In this document: one piece after another, positions 9,775 through 18,190 of the stretch
Layout of the letters: the number at the start of each line of letters is the position of its first letter
How positions within the stretch are numbered: position 1 is the stretch's first letter
Assembly: GCF_004114915.1 (NCBI RefSeq)
Contig: NZ_CP022219.1
Location: 62,001-126,000 of the forward strand
DNA length: 64,000 nucleotides
Origin: Bradyrhizobium guangxiense
Lineage (GTDB): Bacteria; Pseudomonadota; Alphaproteobacteria; Rhizobiales; Xanthobacteraceae
Direction of reading: 5' to 3'
Notes under the pieces: generated by a model
What the model saw: only the letters and a program-made list of their open reading frames with translations
The model's database searches: none
What the model was told of the DNA's origin: nothing
Translations under genes and position numbers: made by a program

Positions 9775-10495
9775 AGCCGCGGGCATCAAGAAAGTCTTCG
9801 GCAAGCTCACCGCGCTCGACGGCGCGGCGCTCACCGTCGGCGAGAACGAGTTCCACGGCCTGATCGGTCCGAACGGCTCGGGCAAGAGCACGCTGATGAA
9901 GTGCATCGCCGGCGCCGAGGTGCCGACGCAGGGCAAGGTGTCGTTCGTCAACACCGACATCACCGCGTTCACGCCGACCGAACGCGCGCGGGCCGGCATG
10001 AGCCTGAAATTCCAGATCACATCCGTGCTGCCCTCGCTGACGCTCTACGACAACATCCTGCTCGCGCTACAGGCCCATTGCTCGCTGGTCGACCTCGTGT
10101 TCTCGCGCACCAGAGGCGCGCTGCACGATCAGGTCATGACCATGCTGAGGCAGTTCCGCCTCGCTGATCGTGCTTTCGATGCCGCCGCGGCCCTGTCGCA
10201 CGGCCAGCAGCAATGGCTGGAGATCGCGATGGCGCTCGCGGGCAAGCCGAAATTGCTGCTGCTCGACGAGCCGACCGGCGGCATGAGCCTGGAGGAGCGC
10301 CGCGTCCCCGGCGAGCTGCTCCAGCCGATCAAGCAGCATTGCTCGCTGGTCATCGTCGAGCACGACCTCGATTTCATTCGCGACATCTGCGATCGCCTTA
10401 CCGTGCTCGACCAGGGCAGGGTGCTGGCGTCAGGCACGGTGTCGGAGATCCAGGCCAACACATCCGTCCAGGAGATCTATCTGCGCCGTGCCTGA
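9764..10495 (+). CDS. ABC transporter ATP-binding protein (LivG-like)
   Basis: A 243-residue ATPase. Walker A GPNGSGKST (residues 35-43), a signature variant LSHGQQQ (144-150) and Walker B LLLLDEP (164-170) are present, followed by the switch histidine in IVEHD. The signature reads SHGQQ rather than SGGQQ, which is common in this subfamily. The start ATG at 9764 overlaps the LivM-like gene and has AAGGAGAAG upstream. It powers import together with the LivF-like ATPase. Confidence 0.94.
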   Translation: MLLEAAGIKKVFGKLTALDGAALTVGENEFHGLIGPNGSGKSTLMKCIAGAEVPTQGKVSFVNTDITAFTPTERARAGMSLKFQITSVLPSLTLYDNILLALQAHCSLVDLVFSRTRGALHDQVMTMLRQFRLADRAFDAAAALSHGQQQWLEIAMALAGKPKLLLLDEPTGGMSLEERRVPGELLQPIKQHCSLVIVEHDLDFIRDICDRLTVLDQGRVLASGTVSEIQANTSVQEIYLRRA

Positions 10496-11183
10496 ATTTT
10501 TGGACATCAAGCATCTCGACGCCGGCTATGGCCGCAGCCAGGTCCTGTTCGACGTCACGCTCGGCATTCCCTGGCGCGGCGGTGTCGCCGTGCTCGGCCG
10601 CAACGGCGCCGGCAAGACCACGCTGATGAAGACCATCGTCGGCGAGCTGCCGGCGTGGAAGGGCGAGCTCGCCTTCGACGGCCGCGACATCAGCCGCCGC
10701 GCCACCCAGGAGCGCGTCCGCGCCGGCATCGGCTATGTGCCGCAGGAGCATTCGGTGTTCGCACGCCTGTCGGTGCGCGACAATCTCGCGGTCGGCTCGC
10801 TGGCGAACAAGGATTCCTCGGCGGTCGACCGCGTGCTGGCCATCTTCCCGAAGCTCGGCCAGCGTCTCGACCAGCCCGCCGGCACGCTGTCCGGCGGCGA
10901 GCGCAAGATGCTCGCGATCGGCCGCGCCATGCTGGGCGATCCAAAGCTGCTGCTGCTGGACGAGCCCACCGAAGGGGTCTGGATCGGCGTCATCGAGGAG
11001 ATCACCGAGCGCCTGATCGAGCTCGCCAAGACCATCGCCGTCATCATCGTCGAGCAGCACCTCGATCTGGCTTTGCGAGTCGCCGACTACGCCTACGTGC
11101 TCGACCGCGGCCGCGTCGCGCTGCAGGGCGAGGCGGGCGAGGGGAGGGGCAATCCGGAGTTGATGCGCTATCTGGCGCCGTAG
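10488..11183 (+). CDS. ABC transporter ATP-binding protein (LivF-like)
   Basis: A 231-residue ATPase with Walker A GRNGAGKTT (37-45), signature LSGGERKM (134-141), Walker B LLLLDEP (154-160) and switch His in IVEQH. The GTG start overlaps the preceding ATPase gene by eight bases. It is the last gene of the amide-transport operon; no clear terminator was found, and a dispersed repeat half-unit begins about 28 bases after the stop. Confidence 0.93.
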   Translation: MPEFLDIKHLDAGYGRSQVLFDVTLGIPWRGGVAVLGRNGAGKTTLMKTIVGELPAWKGELAFDGRDISRRATQERVRAGIGYVPQEHSVFARLSVRDNLAVGSLANKDSSAVDRVLAIFPKLGQRLDQPAGTLSGGERKMLAIGRAMLGDPKLLLLDEPTEGVWIGVIEEITERLIELAKTIAVIIVEQHLDLALRVADYAYVLDRGRVALQGEAGEGRGNPELMRYLAP

Positions 11184-11210
11184 GGATATGGCCCTTTGCG
11201 CGAGCTGAGC

Positions 11211-11254
11211 ACGCGCCTCGTCCTTCGAGACGATCGCTTCGCGGTCTCCTCAGA
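11211..11254. repeat. Dispersed palindromic repeat, family 1 (half unit)
   Basis: Half of a repeat found elsewhere in the window: CTCGTCCTTCGAGACG, a variable hairpin, then CTCCTCAG. Full paired copies lie near 20.7, 32.1, 33.8, 39.7 and 59.6 kb. It is extragenic and follows the transporter operon. Confidence 0.6.
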
Positions 11255-11333
11255 AGCCCCCTCGGGCGTTCCGGCGGTCACGCATGGTGCCCTGGCTCGG
11301 GCCAAACCAGATGCGATCTTAATGAGAGCCTGG

Positions 11334-11597
11334 CTACGCGGGCAGCCGCGACCGATAGGGCGCTGTCAGAAGCAGCATGAAAAGTGCTCTTTCGGCCTGG
11401 TACCTTGCGGCAGATCGACTTGATTCCCGCCCCTGCGCCATGACCGCTCCTTCGCGGGTGCAGACGTTCCAGGCCCATCTTTTTCGCCTGCGCTGCACCA
11501 AAGTCATTTCGAATGTCGGAAACTCCGGTCTGACCATTGTCGCCGCTTCTCGCCATGCATCCAGCCGGACAAACTTGAACCCGGAGGGCCGACCCAT
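11334..11597 (-). CDS. Small conserved-looking hypothetical protein
   Basis: An 87-residue reading frame starting MGRPSGFKFVRLDAWRE. It is rich in Arg and aromatic residues, with the run RRRKRWAWNVC and a helix-like C-terminus SRSAARYQAERALFMLLL. The pattern of a basic core followed by Ser-Ala-Arg-Tyr and a hydrophobic end resembles small unnamed rhizobial proteins I have seen, but I cannot name a family. ATG at 11597 has GGTGA five bases before; 11609 and 11669 are longer options. It is convergent with the transporter operon and downstream of the LuxR-type gene on the same strand. Confidence 0.5.
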   Translation of the reverse strand: MGRPSGFKFVRLDAWREAATMVRPEFPTFEMTLVQRRRKRWAWNVCTREGAVMAQGRESSRSAARYQAERALFMLLLTAPYRSRLPA

Positions 11598-11705
11598 GTC
11601 TTCACCCATTTGGGTGAAAGAGGAGTTTGCAGATGCCAAGGCAAGTCCGATCTGGACCGTCGGGCGCAAGGGGGATGAGGGATGTATTTGGGGAGGTATA
11701 GGCAG

Positions 11706-12803
11706 TCAGCCGCCGCGCAACGCCTTGCCAGCGAGTAAGCTGACAAGCTCCTGCTGACGGGAAAGGCCGGTCTTCGACAGCACGGCTTTGAGCTGCGTGC
11801 GCACCGTCTCTCGCGTCACGCCGATTCTTGCCGCGAGGGCATCAACCGATCCGGCCTGCGCAACGCCACGTGCGACCTGGGCCTCTGCCGGCGTCAGGTC
11901 GAACAGCCCTTGCAGGACTTCCGCGCTCGGGACCGCGCCGCGATCGACGGGTGTCACGATGAGCATGAAGGTGGCTTGCGTGAAGATATCGCGCGCCGAT
12001 CCGCGCACCGGGACGACATGCACGACCATTGGTACGCGACCCATGGCCGCTGCGATGGCGAGGGACTTGACGCCCCGGCTGTTGCCGACGAACGAGCTCC
12101 CCAGCGCCGCCGAGAACAATCCGTCCGCAGTGACATCGGTCAGAGTCAGCCGCTCTGCGCGGTCTTGGAATAGCGACGGCATCAGCGCTTCGAACAGCCC
12201 GTTCGCCGCGAGTAATTTGCCCCGTTCGCGCAAGATTGCTCCGGGCAGCCCGATGGCCTGCAATGCATCGGCTTTCGCGCGTGCGCGCTCGAAGCCAAGC
12301 CGGTTTGCAGTCAGAGACGCCCGCGCCAGATGAGGCCTCAGGCCATCGAGGAAGGAGACGATCTCGCGCGGCACCGGCCCGTTGTCTTGGTGTCGCGGCA
12401 TGACGATCGCAATGGAATCGCCGCTCGGTATCGGAATGATGGTCCCGGCTCTGTAGCCGATTCCGTGCCTGCGGTAGAAATTGCAGTACACGTCATTGGT
12501 CGCGATCTCCTCTTCCGATACAAGGTCTCCATCGTTGAGGAAGCCGGCGTAGTTGAGGGCGGCGGCACGCGGCAGCAGCGGATCGCGCTCGCTCCATCCA
12601 TCTTCCAGAAAAAGATGCATGGTCTGGTCGTGATTGACGGAATTGATCCCGCTGACATAGCCGTCGCGTACCGCGAAAAGCAGTCCGCCATTGCCGCCAA
12701 TGGCGTTACCGATCTCATTGAGGACCTCGGGCCACAATGACGGTATCAGCCCGGCCTCGTAAATGCGGTCGATCAGGTGATCGAGATGCCCAAATCCACT
12801 CAT
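11706..12803 (-). CDS. LuxR-type (GerE helix-turn-helix) transcriptional regulator
   Basis: A 365-residue regulator. The last 60 residues are a LuxR/GerE DNA-binding domain (LTPAEAQVARGVAQ, then RIGVTRETVRTQLKAVLSKTG). The N-terminal 300 residues hold a sensory region without a recognised domain; it contains no response-regulator fold. The chosen start (12803, MSGFGHLDHLIDRIYEAG) matches the usual beginning of this rhizobial family; an upstream start at 12866 would add 21 Cys-rich residues. It is convergent to the amide transporter. Target genes are not apparent. Confidence 0.85.
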   Translation of the reverse strand: MSGFGHLDHLIDRIYEAGLIPSLWPEVLNEIGNAIGGNGGLLFAVRDGYVSGINSVNHDQTMHLFLEDGWSERDPLLPRAAALNYAGFLNDGDLVSEEEIATNDVYCNFYRRHGIGYRAGTIIPIPSGDSIAIVMPRHQDNGPVPREIVSFLDGLRPHLARASLTANRLGFERARAKADALQAIGLPGAILRERGKLLAANGLFEALMPSLFQDRAERLTLTDVTADGLFSAALGSSFVGNSRGVKSLAIAAAMGRVPMVVHVVPVRGSARDIFTQATFMLIVTPVDRGAVPSAEVLQGLFDLTPAEAQVARGVAQAGSVDALAARIGVTRETVRTQLKAVLSKTGLSRQQELVSLLAGKALRGG

Positions 12804-12945
12804 GCGCAGCGCGTAGGAGCAAACGCCGCAACTATAGCCGGGTGACCGGGCGACGCAATCCGGCACATCCAGAGGCGTTCCGGATTTATGGAGGGAACCA
12901 ACCCGACGTCGTGCTTGGCTTATGCCGGAAGGCGCGGCATCGTCC

Positions 12946-14532
12946 CTACTTCATCGCCCCGAAGCGGCTGTCGAACGAGTTCGACGACACCACCGGTGCG
13001 GCGCCGGCCATCTGGCCGCTCTCAGCCGCGCCATCGCTTAGCGACGGCTTCAGCGCCGGACGCGTCTGGGCCAGCCGCGTATCGGGCTTTGCCGGCTCGG
13101 CGGGCTTGGCCGCCGCAACTGCCGGCTTGGGCGCGTCCTTCGCGGCATCCTTAGGCTTGTCGTGCCCCGGCACGAACCGGGTCACCGCGGCTTTCAGTCG
13201 GGACGCCGCGGTTGTCGGCGTCGGCGTCGCGGCGGCCGGGGCCACGGAGGCGGTGGCCTGAGGCGGCGTGGTTGTCGCCGTGGTATCGGCGGTGCCGAGG
13301 CCCATCTTGCGGCCGAGGTTGGAGAAGAAGCCTCCGGATTTCTCGCCGGATTTGTCCTGGGACTTCTCGGCAGGCTGGGCCGAGGCGACGCGGGTGCTGG
13401 TGGCGGGCACGGCAACCACAGGCTCTTCCTGCGGCGCAGGCGCGGACGCCACTGCATCGAGATTGGGCTTGGGCGGATTGACGTGGCCGGGAATCGTGCC
13501 CGGTGCCTTGGCCATCGCCAGCATCTGCAGCGTGGTGCCTTCGGCGCCCTCGGACAGGCCGGTCGAGCCTTCCGGAATCTTGGCGGCGAACACCTTGTTC
13601 ATGCCGCCGTCGATGCCGGTGTTCATGCGCGCCACCGGCGTACCCTTGGCGACGAGCCTGGCGACCGCGGTCTCGTCCTGCTGCTGCTTCTCGCGGACGG
13701 CGCTCGCGATCTCCTCGGGGACCACATAGGCCGGGCACTTGGCTGAGGCGTCGAACACCGGATCGCGCTTGGCATCGGCCGGTTTGGCGGCATCGAAGAC
13801 GTACTTCTTCTCGCAGAAATCGACCTTCGGCTCCTGCCGCGTCACCTCGAAATGATCATAGCCTTCCTTGATCATCTTCCAGAACGGCATGTTCGGATTG
13901 TTCCGGTGCTTGGCCATGTTCACCGGCGTCATCTTGAACGGATAGGCCTGCAGCTGGAACGCCTTCTGGCCGCCGAAGAAGGATTCGCGCCCGAGCGAAT
14001 AGATCTCCGCGATCTGCTCGTCCGTCATCGCGTAGCAGCCGCGCGAAGAACAGTCGCCATGCACCATCAGCTGCGAGCCGGTGCGGCCCAGCGCCTTGTC
14101 GAACGCGTTCGGATAGCCGGTGTTGAACGACAGGTAATAGGCCGATTGCGGATTCATCTGGCTCGGGTTGATCGAGTAGAATCCTTCCGGCGCCTGGCGG
14201 TCGCCTTCGCGCACCTTGGGGCCGAGGTCGCCCGACCAGCGGCAGATCGGGTAGGTCTTGAGCAGCGCGAACTGGCCCGAGCGGGTCTGCTTCCAGACCT
14301 CGAGCTCGGCCTCCTGCTTGAACAGGCGGACCAGGATCGGCGATTGCAGATCCATGTCCTTCTCAGCCATCGCGGCGATCAGCTTCGGCGGAACCGGCTG
14401 ATTGGCCTTGGCATTGGTCGCGAGCGAGACCTGGTCGGTGTCGCAGCCGGCGAGCAGAACGCTGGCCGTCATCAACGCAACCGACGCCAAGAGCGCGCGA
14501 GCAAGCGAACGAGAAATCAAGATGGACCCCAC
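12946..14532 (-). CDS. L,D-transpeptidase (YafK-type) lipoprotein
   Basis: A probable outer-membrane or periplasmic lipoprotein: signal segment ending LLAGC (Cys lipidated), then a YafK-like catalytic domain with the motif HGDCSSRGCYAMT that supplies the His and Cys of L,D-transpeptidases. These enzymes cross-link peptidoglycan or attach or release proteins from it. After the catalytic domain comes a long Pro/Ala/Lys-rich, low-complexity tail of about 230 residues. The start is uncertain: GTG at 14532 or TTG at 14520 give a compact signal peptide; ATG at 14604 would put 24 polar residues before it. Monocistronic. Confidence 0.85.
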   Translation of the reverse strand: MGSILISRSLARALLASVALMTASVLLAGCDTDQVSLATNAKANQPVPPKLIAAMAEKDMDLQSPILVRLFKQEAELEVWKQTRSGQFALLKTYPICRWSGDLGPKVREGDRQAPEGFYSINPSQMNPQSAYYLSFNTGYPNAFDKALGRTGSQLMVHGDCSSRGCYAMTDEQIAEIYSLGRESFFGGQKAFQLQAYPFKMTPVNMAKHRNNPNMPFWKMIKEGYDHFEVTRQEPKVDFCEKKYVFDAAKPADAKRDPVFDASAKCPAYVVPEEIASAVREKQQQDETAVARLVAKGTPVARMNTGIDGGMNKVFAAKIPEGSTGLSEGAEGTTLQMLAMAKAPGTIPGHVNPPKPNLDAVASAPAPQEEPVVAVPATSTRVASAQPAEKSQDKSGEKSGGFFSNLGRKMGLGTADTTATTTPPQATASVAPAAATPTPTTAASRLKAAVTRFVPGHDKPKDAAKDAPKPAVAAAKPAEPAKPDTRLAQTRPALKPSLSDGAAESGQMAGAAPVVSSNSFDSRFGAMK

Positions 14533-14604
14533 ACCGTGCCGGGCAGAGAGCGCAAACCCCGATTGTCTTGGAGCATGATCCGACCGGCGAACCGGACCCG
14601 TCAT

Positions 14605-14956
14605 GACGGGCTTTTTCAGCTCACGCCCCAGCGCTTATGCCCTGAAGCCATTGATTAAAATTCTAACCTCTGGGTCATGTGGTCGCAACCCGAGCGGGGA
14701 TCACGAGCCCGTTGGCCCATTGGCATGGTCAACGAAGACTGAATGGACGCGACTTTGGGCCGTATTTTTGGGCCGTACTTGGGCTTTTTCAGCCCATCGG
14801 GACTCAGATCGCTGATTTGGGCAAAAAAAGGGTTAATACGGGGGTACCGGGTGGGCCAGCCGTCATTCCGGGGCGGTGCAAAGCACCGAAGCCGGAATCT
14901 CTAGACTCCGAGTTCGCCCTGCGGGCGCCCCGGAATGACGTCCCGAAAAGGGCAAA
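14605..14956. other. Intergenic region with family-2 palindromic repeat
   Basis: Between accA and the L,D-transpeptidase gene. It holds a family-2 repeat at 14861-14940, bounded by CGTCATTCCGGGG and CCCCGGAATGACG. The remainder (14605-14860) contains the promoter side of the transpeptidase gene; two copies of TTGGGCC(G) around 14755-14775 are the only other pattern seen. Confidence 0.5.
14861..14940. repeat. Dispersed palindromic repeat, family 2
   Basis: 80-bp extragenic element with terminal inverted repeats CGTCATTCCGGGG / CCCCGGAATGACG and an internal CCGGAATC. Related copies are at 45259-45360, 57892-57998 and, partial, 53951-53988. Confidence 0.7.
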
Positions 14957-15919
14957 TCAGCCCAGTTTCCGGCCGATATCGAGGAATTTCTGCCGCCGCT
15001 GCTTGCGGATGGCATCGCCGTCCAGGCCGCGCAGCTCGTCGAAGGCCTTGGCGATGGCATCCCCCGTGGTGGCGATCATGGCGGCGGGGGCGCGGGGGGC
15101 ACCGCCGACCGGCTCCTTCAGGATGGCGTCGATCACGCCGAAGCGGAGCATGTCCTGGGCGGTGATCTTCATGTTGTTGGCGGCTTCCTGCGCCTTGGTG
15201 CCGTCGCGCCAGAGGATCGAGGACGCCGCCTCCGGCGAGATCACGCTGTAGATGGCGTGCTCCAGCATCAAGACCTTGTTGGCGGTGGTGATGGCGATGG
15301 CGCCGCCGGACATGCCCTCGCCGGTGATGATCGCGACATTTGGTACGGTCAGCGCCAGGCACGCATCGGTCGAGCGCGCGATCGCCTCGGCCTGGCCGCG
15401 CTCCTCGGCGCCGATGCCGGGATAGGCGCCGGCGGAATCGGCCAGCGACAGCACCGGCAGGCCGAACCGTTCGGCCATCTCCATCAGCCGCACGCATTTG
15501 CGATAGCCTTCGGGCCGCGCCATGCCGAAATTGTGCCGGATCCGGCTCTCGGTGGAATCGCCCTTTTCCTGGCCCATCACGCAGATCGGCTCGCCGCGGA
15601 AGCGGCCGAAGCCGGCGACCAGTGCCTCGTCCTCGCCGAACTTGCGGTCGCCGGCGAGCGGCGTGAATTCGGTGATCAGGCCCTTGATGAAGTCGTTGAA
15701 ATGCGGTCGCTGCGGATGCCGCGCCACCAGCGTCTTCTGCCACGGCGTCAGGTTTTGATAGAGGTCGGCCAGCGCCTGCGCCGCCTTGTCCTCGATCCGT
15801 CCGATCTCATCGGTGATGTCGGTGCCCGAGGCGGCGAGCGCGCGCAATTCGTCGACCTTGGAGTCGAGCTCGGCGACGGGCTTTTCGAAGTCGAGATAGC
15901 TGCGCATCTGGTCTTGCAT
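14957..15919 (-). CDS. accA: Acetyl-CoA carboxylase carboxyltransferase subunit alpha
   Basis: AccA (320 residues) pairs with AccD to transfer the carboxyl group from biotin to acetyl-CoA, forming malonyl-CoA, the first committed step of fatty-acid synthesis. Characteristic segments include YLDFEKPVAELDSKV at the N-terminus, HPQRPHF and the crotonase-like core with GAYPGIGAEERGQ and GEGMSGGAI. Length is standard. ATG at 15919 is preferred over a TTG one codon upstream. It lies downstream of xerD on the same strand, separated by a repeat element, so it is probably transcribed on its own. Confidence 0.97.
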   Translation of the reverse strand: MQDQMRSYLDFEKPVAELDSKVDELRALAASGTDITDEIGRIEDKAAQALADLYQNLTPWQKTLVARHPQRPHFNDFIKGLITEFTPLAGDRKFGEDEALVAGFGRFRGEPICVMGQEKGDSTESRIRHNFGMARPEGYRKCVRLMEMAERFGLPVLSLADSAGAYPGIGAEERGQAEAIARSTDACLALTVPNVAIITGEGMSGGAIAITTANKVLMLEHAIYSVISPEAASSILWRDGTKAQEAANNMKITAQDMLRFGVIDAILKEPVGGAPRAPAAMIATTGDAIAKAFDELRGLDGDAIRKQRRQKFLDIGRKLG

Positions 15920-16093
15920 CAACTCAATATAGGGAGGACGGGGCTAGCGAGCGAAGCGGATTTAGGTTTGGATAAGAAGTGTAGCTTCTTCAATGGCTTG
16001 GCCTGTGTGCTGCTGGCGGCGCGCCAAACCAGTCCAAAGGCCCCGGCTCTTTCTGCGGAGATGTCGCCGAAGTCAAGGCGGTTTCCTTCCCCC

Positions 16094-16240
16094 GCTGTCG
16101 TCCCTGCGAACGCAGGGACCCATAACCACAGGGAGAAGTTTGGCGAAGACTGGCGGTGAAGTGGTCTTCCCGAGGTATTCACTCTGCCCGTCACAGACAG
16201 ATCACGCGGTATGGGCCCCTGCGTTCGCAGGGGCGACAGC
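16094..16240. repeat. Dispersed palindromic repeat, family 3
   Basis: About 147 bp between accA and xerD, with ends CTGTCGTCCCTGCGAACG and CGTTCGCAGGGGCGACAG and the inner words GTTTGGCGAAGACT and TCACGCGGTATGGG. Near-copies lie at 21842-21998 and 61872-62003, and a divergent one at 26447-26564. The rest of the 324-bp gap (15920-16093) shows nothing recognisable. Confidence 0.8.
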
Positions 16241-16243
16241 CAA

Positions 16244-17203
16244 TTACTTCTCCGCCAGCGGGTGCAGGTCGCGCACCAGGCTCTTCAGCCGCTCCTCGAC
16301 CACATGGGTGTAGATCTGGGTCGTGGAGATGTCGGTGTGGCCGAGCAGGGTCTGCACGATGCGCAAATCGGCACCATTGTGCAGGAGGTGGCTGGCAAAG
16401 GCGTGACGCAGCACATGCGGGGAGACCAGCCGGGCCTGCAGGCCCGAGGCGACCGCGAGCTCCTTGAGGTCGCGGGCAAAGTGCTGGCGCGTCAGATGCC
16501 CGCTCTCGCCGAACGAGGGGAACAGCCATTTCGAGGCGGCGAGGCTGTCCTTCTTTGTCTCGGTCTTCGCGGCCTCCGTCGCCGCAAGATAATCCGCCAT
16601 CGCCTGCCGTGAGGCCTCGTTGAGCGGCACCAGGCGTTCCTTGTTGCCCTTGCCGCGCACCACGATCATGCGGGCGTCGCGCTTGGCCGCCGAGCGCGGC
16701 AGCGCCACCAGCTCGGAGACGCGCAGGCCCGTGGCATAGAGCACCTCGAGCAGGCAGTAGAGCCTCAAAGCGCGCAGCCGCTTTGCGGGCGAGGCATCCT
16801 CCGCCTCGCTCAATTCCCTGGCGCGGCGGAGCATGCGGTCGACATCTGATATCGACAGCACCTTCGGCAGGCCGCGGCCGCGCTTGGGGCCGGACAGGAT
16901 CGCGGCGGGATCCTCAGCTCGGATGCGCTCGTTCAGCAGGAAGCGATAGAGATGCCGCATCGCCGACAGCCGTCGCGCGACGCTGGTGGATTTGAAGCCG
17001 CGGCTGTCGAGATCGGCGAGATAGTCACGCAGCGTTTGCGTCTCGGCGTCCGCAAAGCTGTGGCCGACGCGGCCCAAGAATTCCGAAAAATCGGTGAGGT
17101 CGCGGCGATAGGCGTCGAGCGTGTTAGGCCCGGCGCCCTGTTCCGCCGCGAGCATGTCGAGGAACAGGCCGGTGAGCTTGGCGTCTGAGGGCGGGTTGCG
17201 CAT
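16244..17203 (-). CDS. xerD: Site-specific tyrosine recombinase XerD
   Basis: A 319-residue tyrosine recombinase. The N-terminal SAM-like core-binding domain (about 1-100) is followed by the catalytic domain with Arg in RVSELVAL, the box SPHVLRHAFASHLL, LLGHTDISTTQIYTHV and the nucleophilic Tyr in the last of these. XerC/XerD resolve chromosome dimers at dif. Location between accA and aroK is a housekeeping arrangement, so this is the cellular recombinase and not an integrase of a mobile element. Confidence 0.95.
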   Translation of the reverse strand: MRNPPSDAKLTGLFLDMLAAEQGAGPNTLDAYRRDLTDFSEFLGRVGHSFADAETQTLRDYLADLDSRGFKSTSVARRLSAMRHLYRFLLNERIRAEDPAAILSGPKRGRGLPKVLSISDVDRMLRRARELSEAEDASPAKRLRALRLYCLLEVLYATGLRVSELVALPRSAAKRDARMIVVRGKGNKERLVPLNEASRQAMADYLAATEAAKTETKKDSLAASKWLFPSFGESGHLTRQHFARDLKELAVASGLQARLVSPHVLRHAFASHLLHNGADLRIVQTLLGHTDISTTQIYTHVVEERLKSLVRDLHPLAEK

Positions 17204-17220
17204 GCCCTTCAGGCTAGCTC

Positions 17221-17367
17221 CTATTTCTTGAGAAACTTGTCAGGCGGAATCGTCACCGTCATTTCCCGCGACTTGGGGCTGACGAAGTTGGCCAGTGCGA
17301 AGACCACGCCATAGACGATGCCGGCAATCACGGCGACGACCGTCAGGAAGCGGAACAGGCTGGGCAT
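17221..17367 (-). CDS. Small single-pass membrane protein (48 aa)
   Basis: A 48-codon gene, MPSLFRFLTVVAVIAG at the start, one hydrophobic segment (about residues 7-29), then a short basic tail ending PPDKFLKK. ATG at 17367, stop TAG at 17221-17223, 17 bases upstream of xerD on the same strand. The strong hydrophobic helix followed by a soluble positively charged tail, and the tight spacing to xerD, support it as real. No function is known to me. Confidence 0.7.
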   Translation of the reverse strand: MPSLFRFLTVVAVIAGIVYGVVFALANFVSPKSREMTVTIPPDKFLKK

Positions 17368-17566
17368 CGTTGCAGGGTCTCAGCTAAAGGGACTTTTCGG
17401 TCAGGCGCTTTTCGTCAGGCCCTTGGCGGGCAAATTAACCAATGAAATCATCCAACATGTTCGCCGTTTCGTGGCAAGAGTCCTCTGGCGAGGGCCCCCT
17501 TGGGGTCGTATAGGTGGCCCAAGCCTGCCGCCTTGGGCGGCAGATCGAGATCCAATCGAGCGAGAC

Positions 17567-18190
17567 ATGTCCGACGCTGCGTTGCCGATACCAGCTTCGC
17601 CCGAAGCCGACATCTTGTCGGCGCTGGGAACGCGCTCGATCGTGCTCGTCGGTATGATGGGGGTGGGCAAATCCACCATCGGCCGTCGCATGGCGGCCCG
17701 GCTCAAGCTGCCGTTCATCGATGCCGACACCGAGATCGAGACCTCGGCCCAGATGACCATCCCGGAGATCTTCGAGCGCCACGGCGAGCCCTATTTCCGT
17801 GACGGCGAGGCGCGGGTGATCGCGCGGCTGCTCGACGGCGGGCCGGTGGTGCTGGCGACCGGCGGCGGCGCCTTCATGCGGGAGGAGACGCGCGCGCGCA
17901 TCGCGGCGAAGGCGGTTTCGATCTGGCTCAAGGCGGACCACGACGTCATCATGCGCCGGGTGCGCCGCCGCGCCGATCGTCCACTGCTGCAGACCGCCGA
18001 TCCCGAGGGAACCGTGACGCGCCTGCTCCCCGAGCGGGAGCCGGTCTACGGCCATGCCGACCTCACCATCGCCTCGCGCGACGTGCCGCACGACAGGATC
18101 GTCGAGGAATGCATTGAGGCGCTGCGCGCCCATCTGTGCGGCGAACGGGCCGCCGAACCACCTGCCGACGTTGCGAGTGCGTTGAGATGA
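17567..18190 (+). CDS. aroK: Shikimate kinase
   Basis: AroK phosphorylates shikimate with ATP in the chorismate pathway. The 207-residue protein has Walker A GMMGVGKST, the shikimate-binding DADTEIE segment, the FRDGEARV motif and the GGGAFM loop. ATG at 17567 is preferred; the frame is open for 83 more codons upstream without the character of coding sequence. The stop overlaps the aroB start (ATGA), so aroK and aroB are translationally coupled. Confidence 0.96.
   Translation: MSDAALPIPASPEADILSALGTRSIVLVGMMGVGKSTIGRRMAARLKLPFIDADTEIETSAQMTIPEIFERHGEPYFRDGEARVIARLLDGGPVVLATGGGAFMREETRARIAAKAVSIWLKADHDVIMRRVRRRADRPLLQTADPEGTVTRLLPEREPVYGHADLTIASRDVPHDRIVEECIEALRAHLCGERAAEPPADVASALR

Noticed and set aside
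16244..17203. xerD as a mobile-element integrase
   Set aside because: Gene neighbours are core genes and no attachment site or phage gene is present, so the housekeeping XerD is the better reading.
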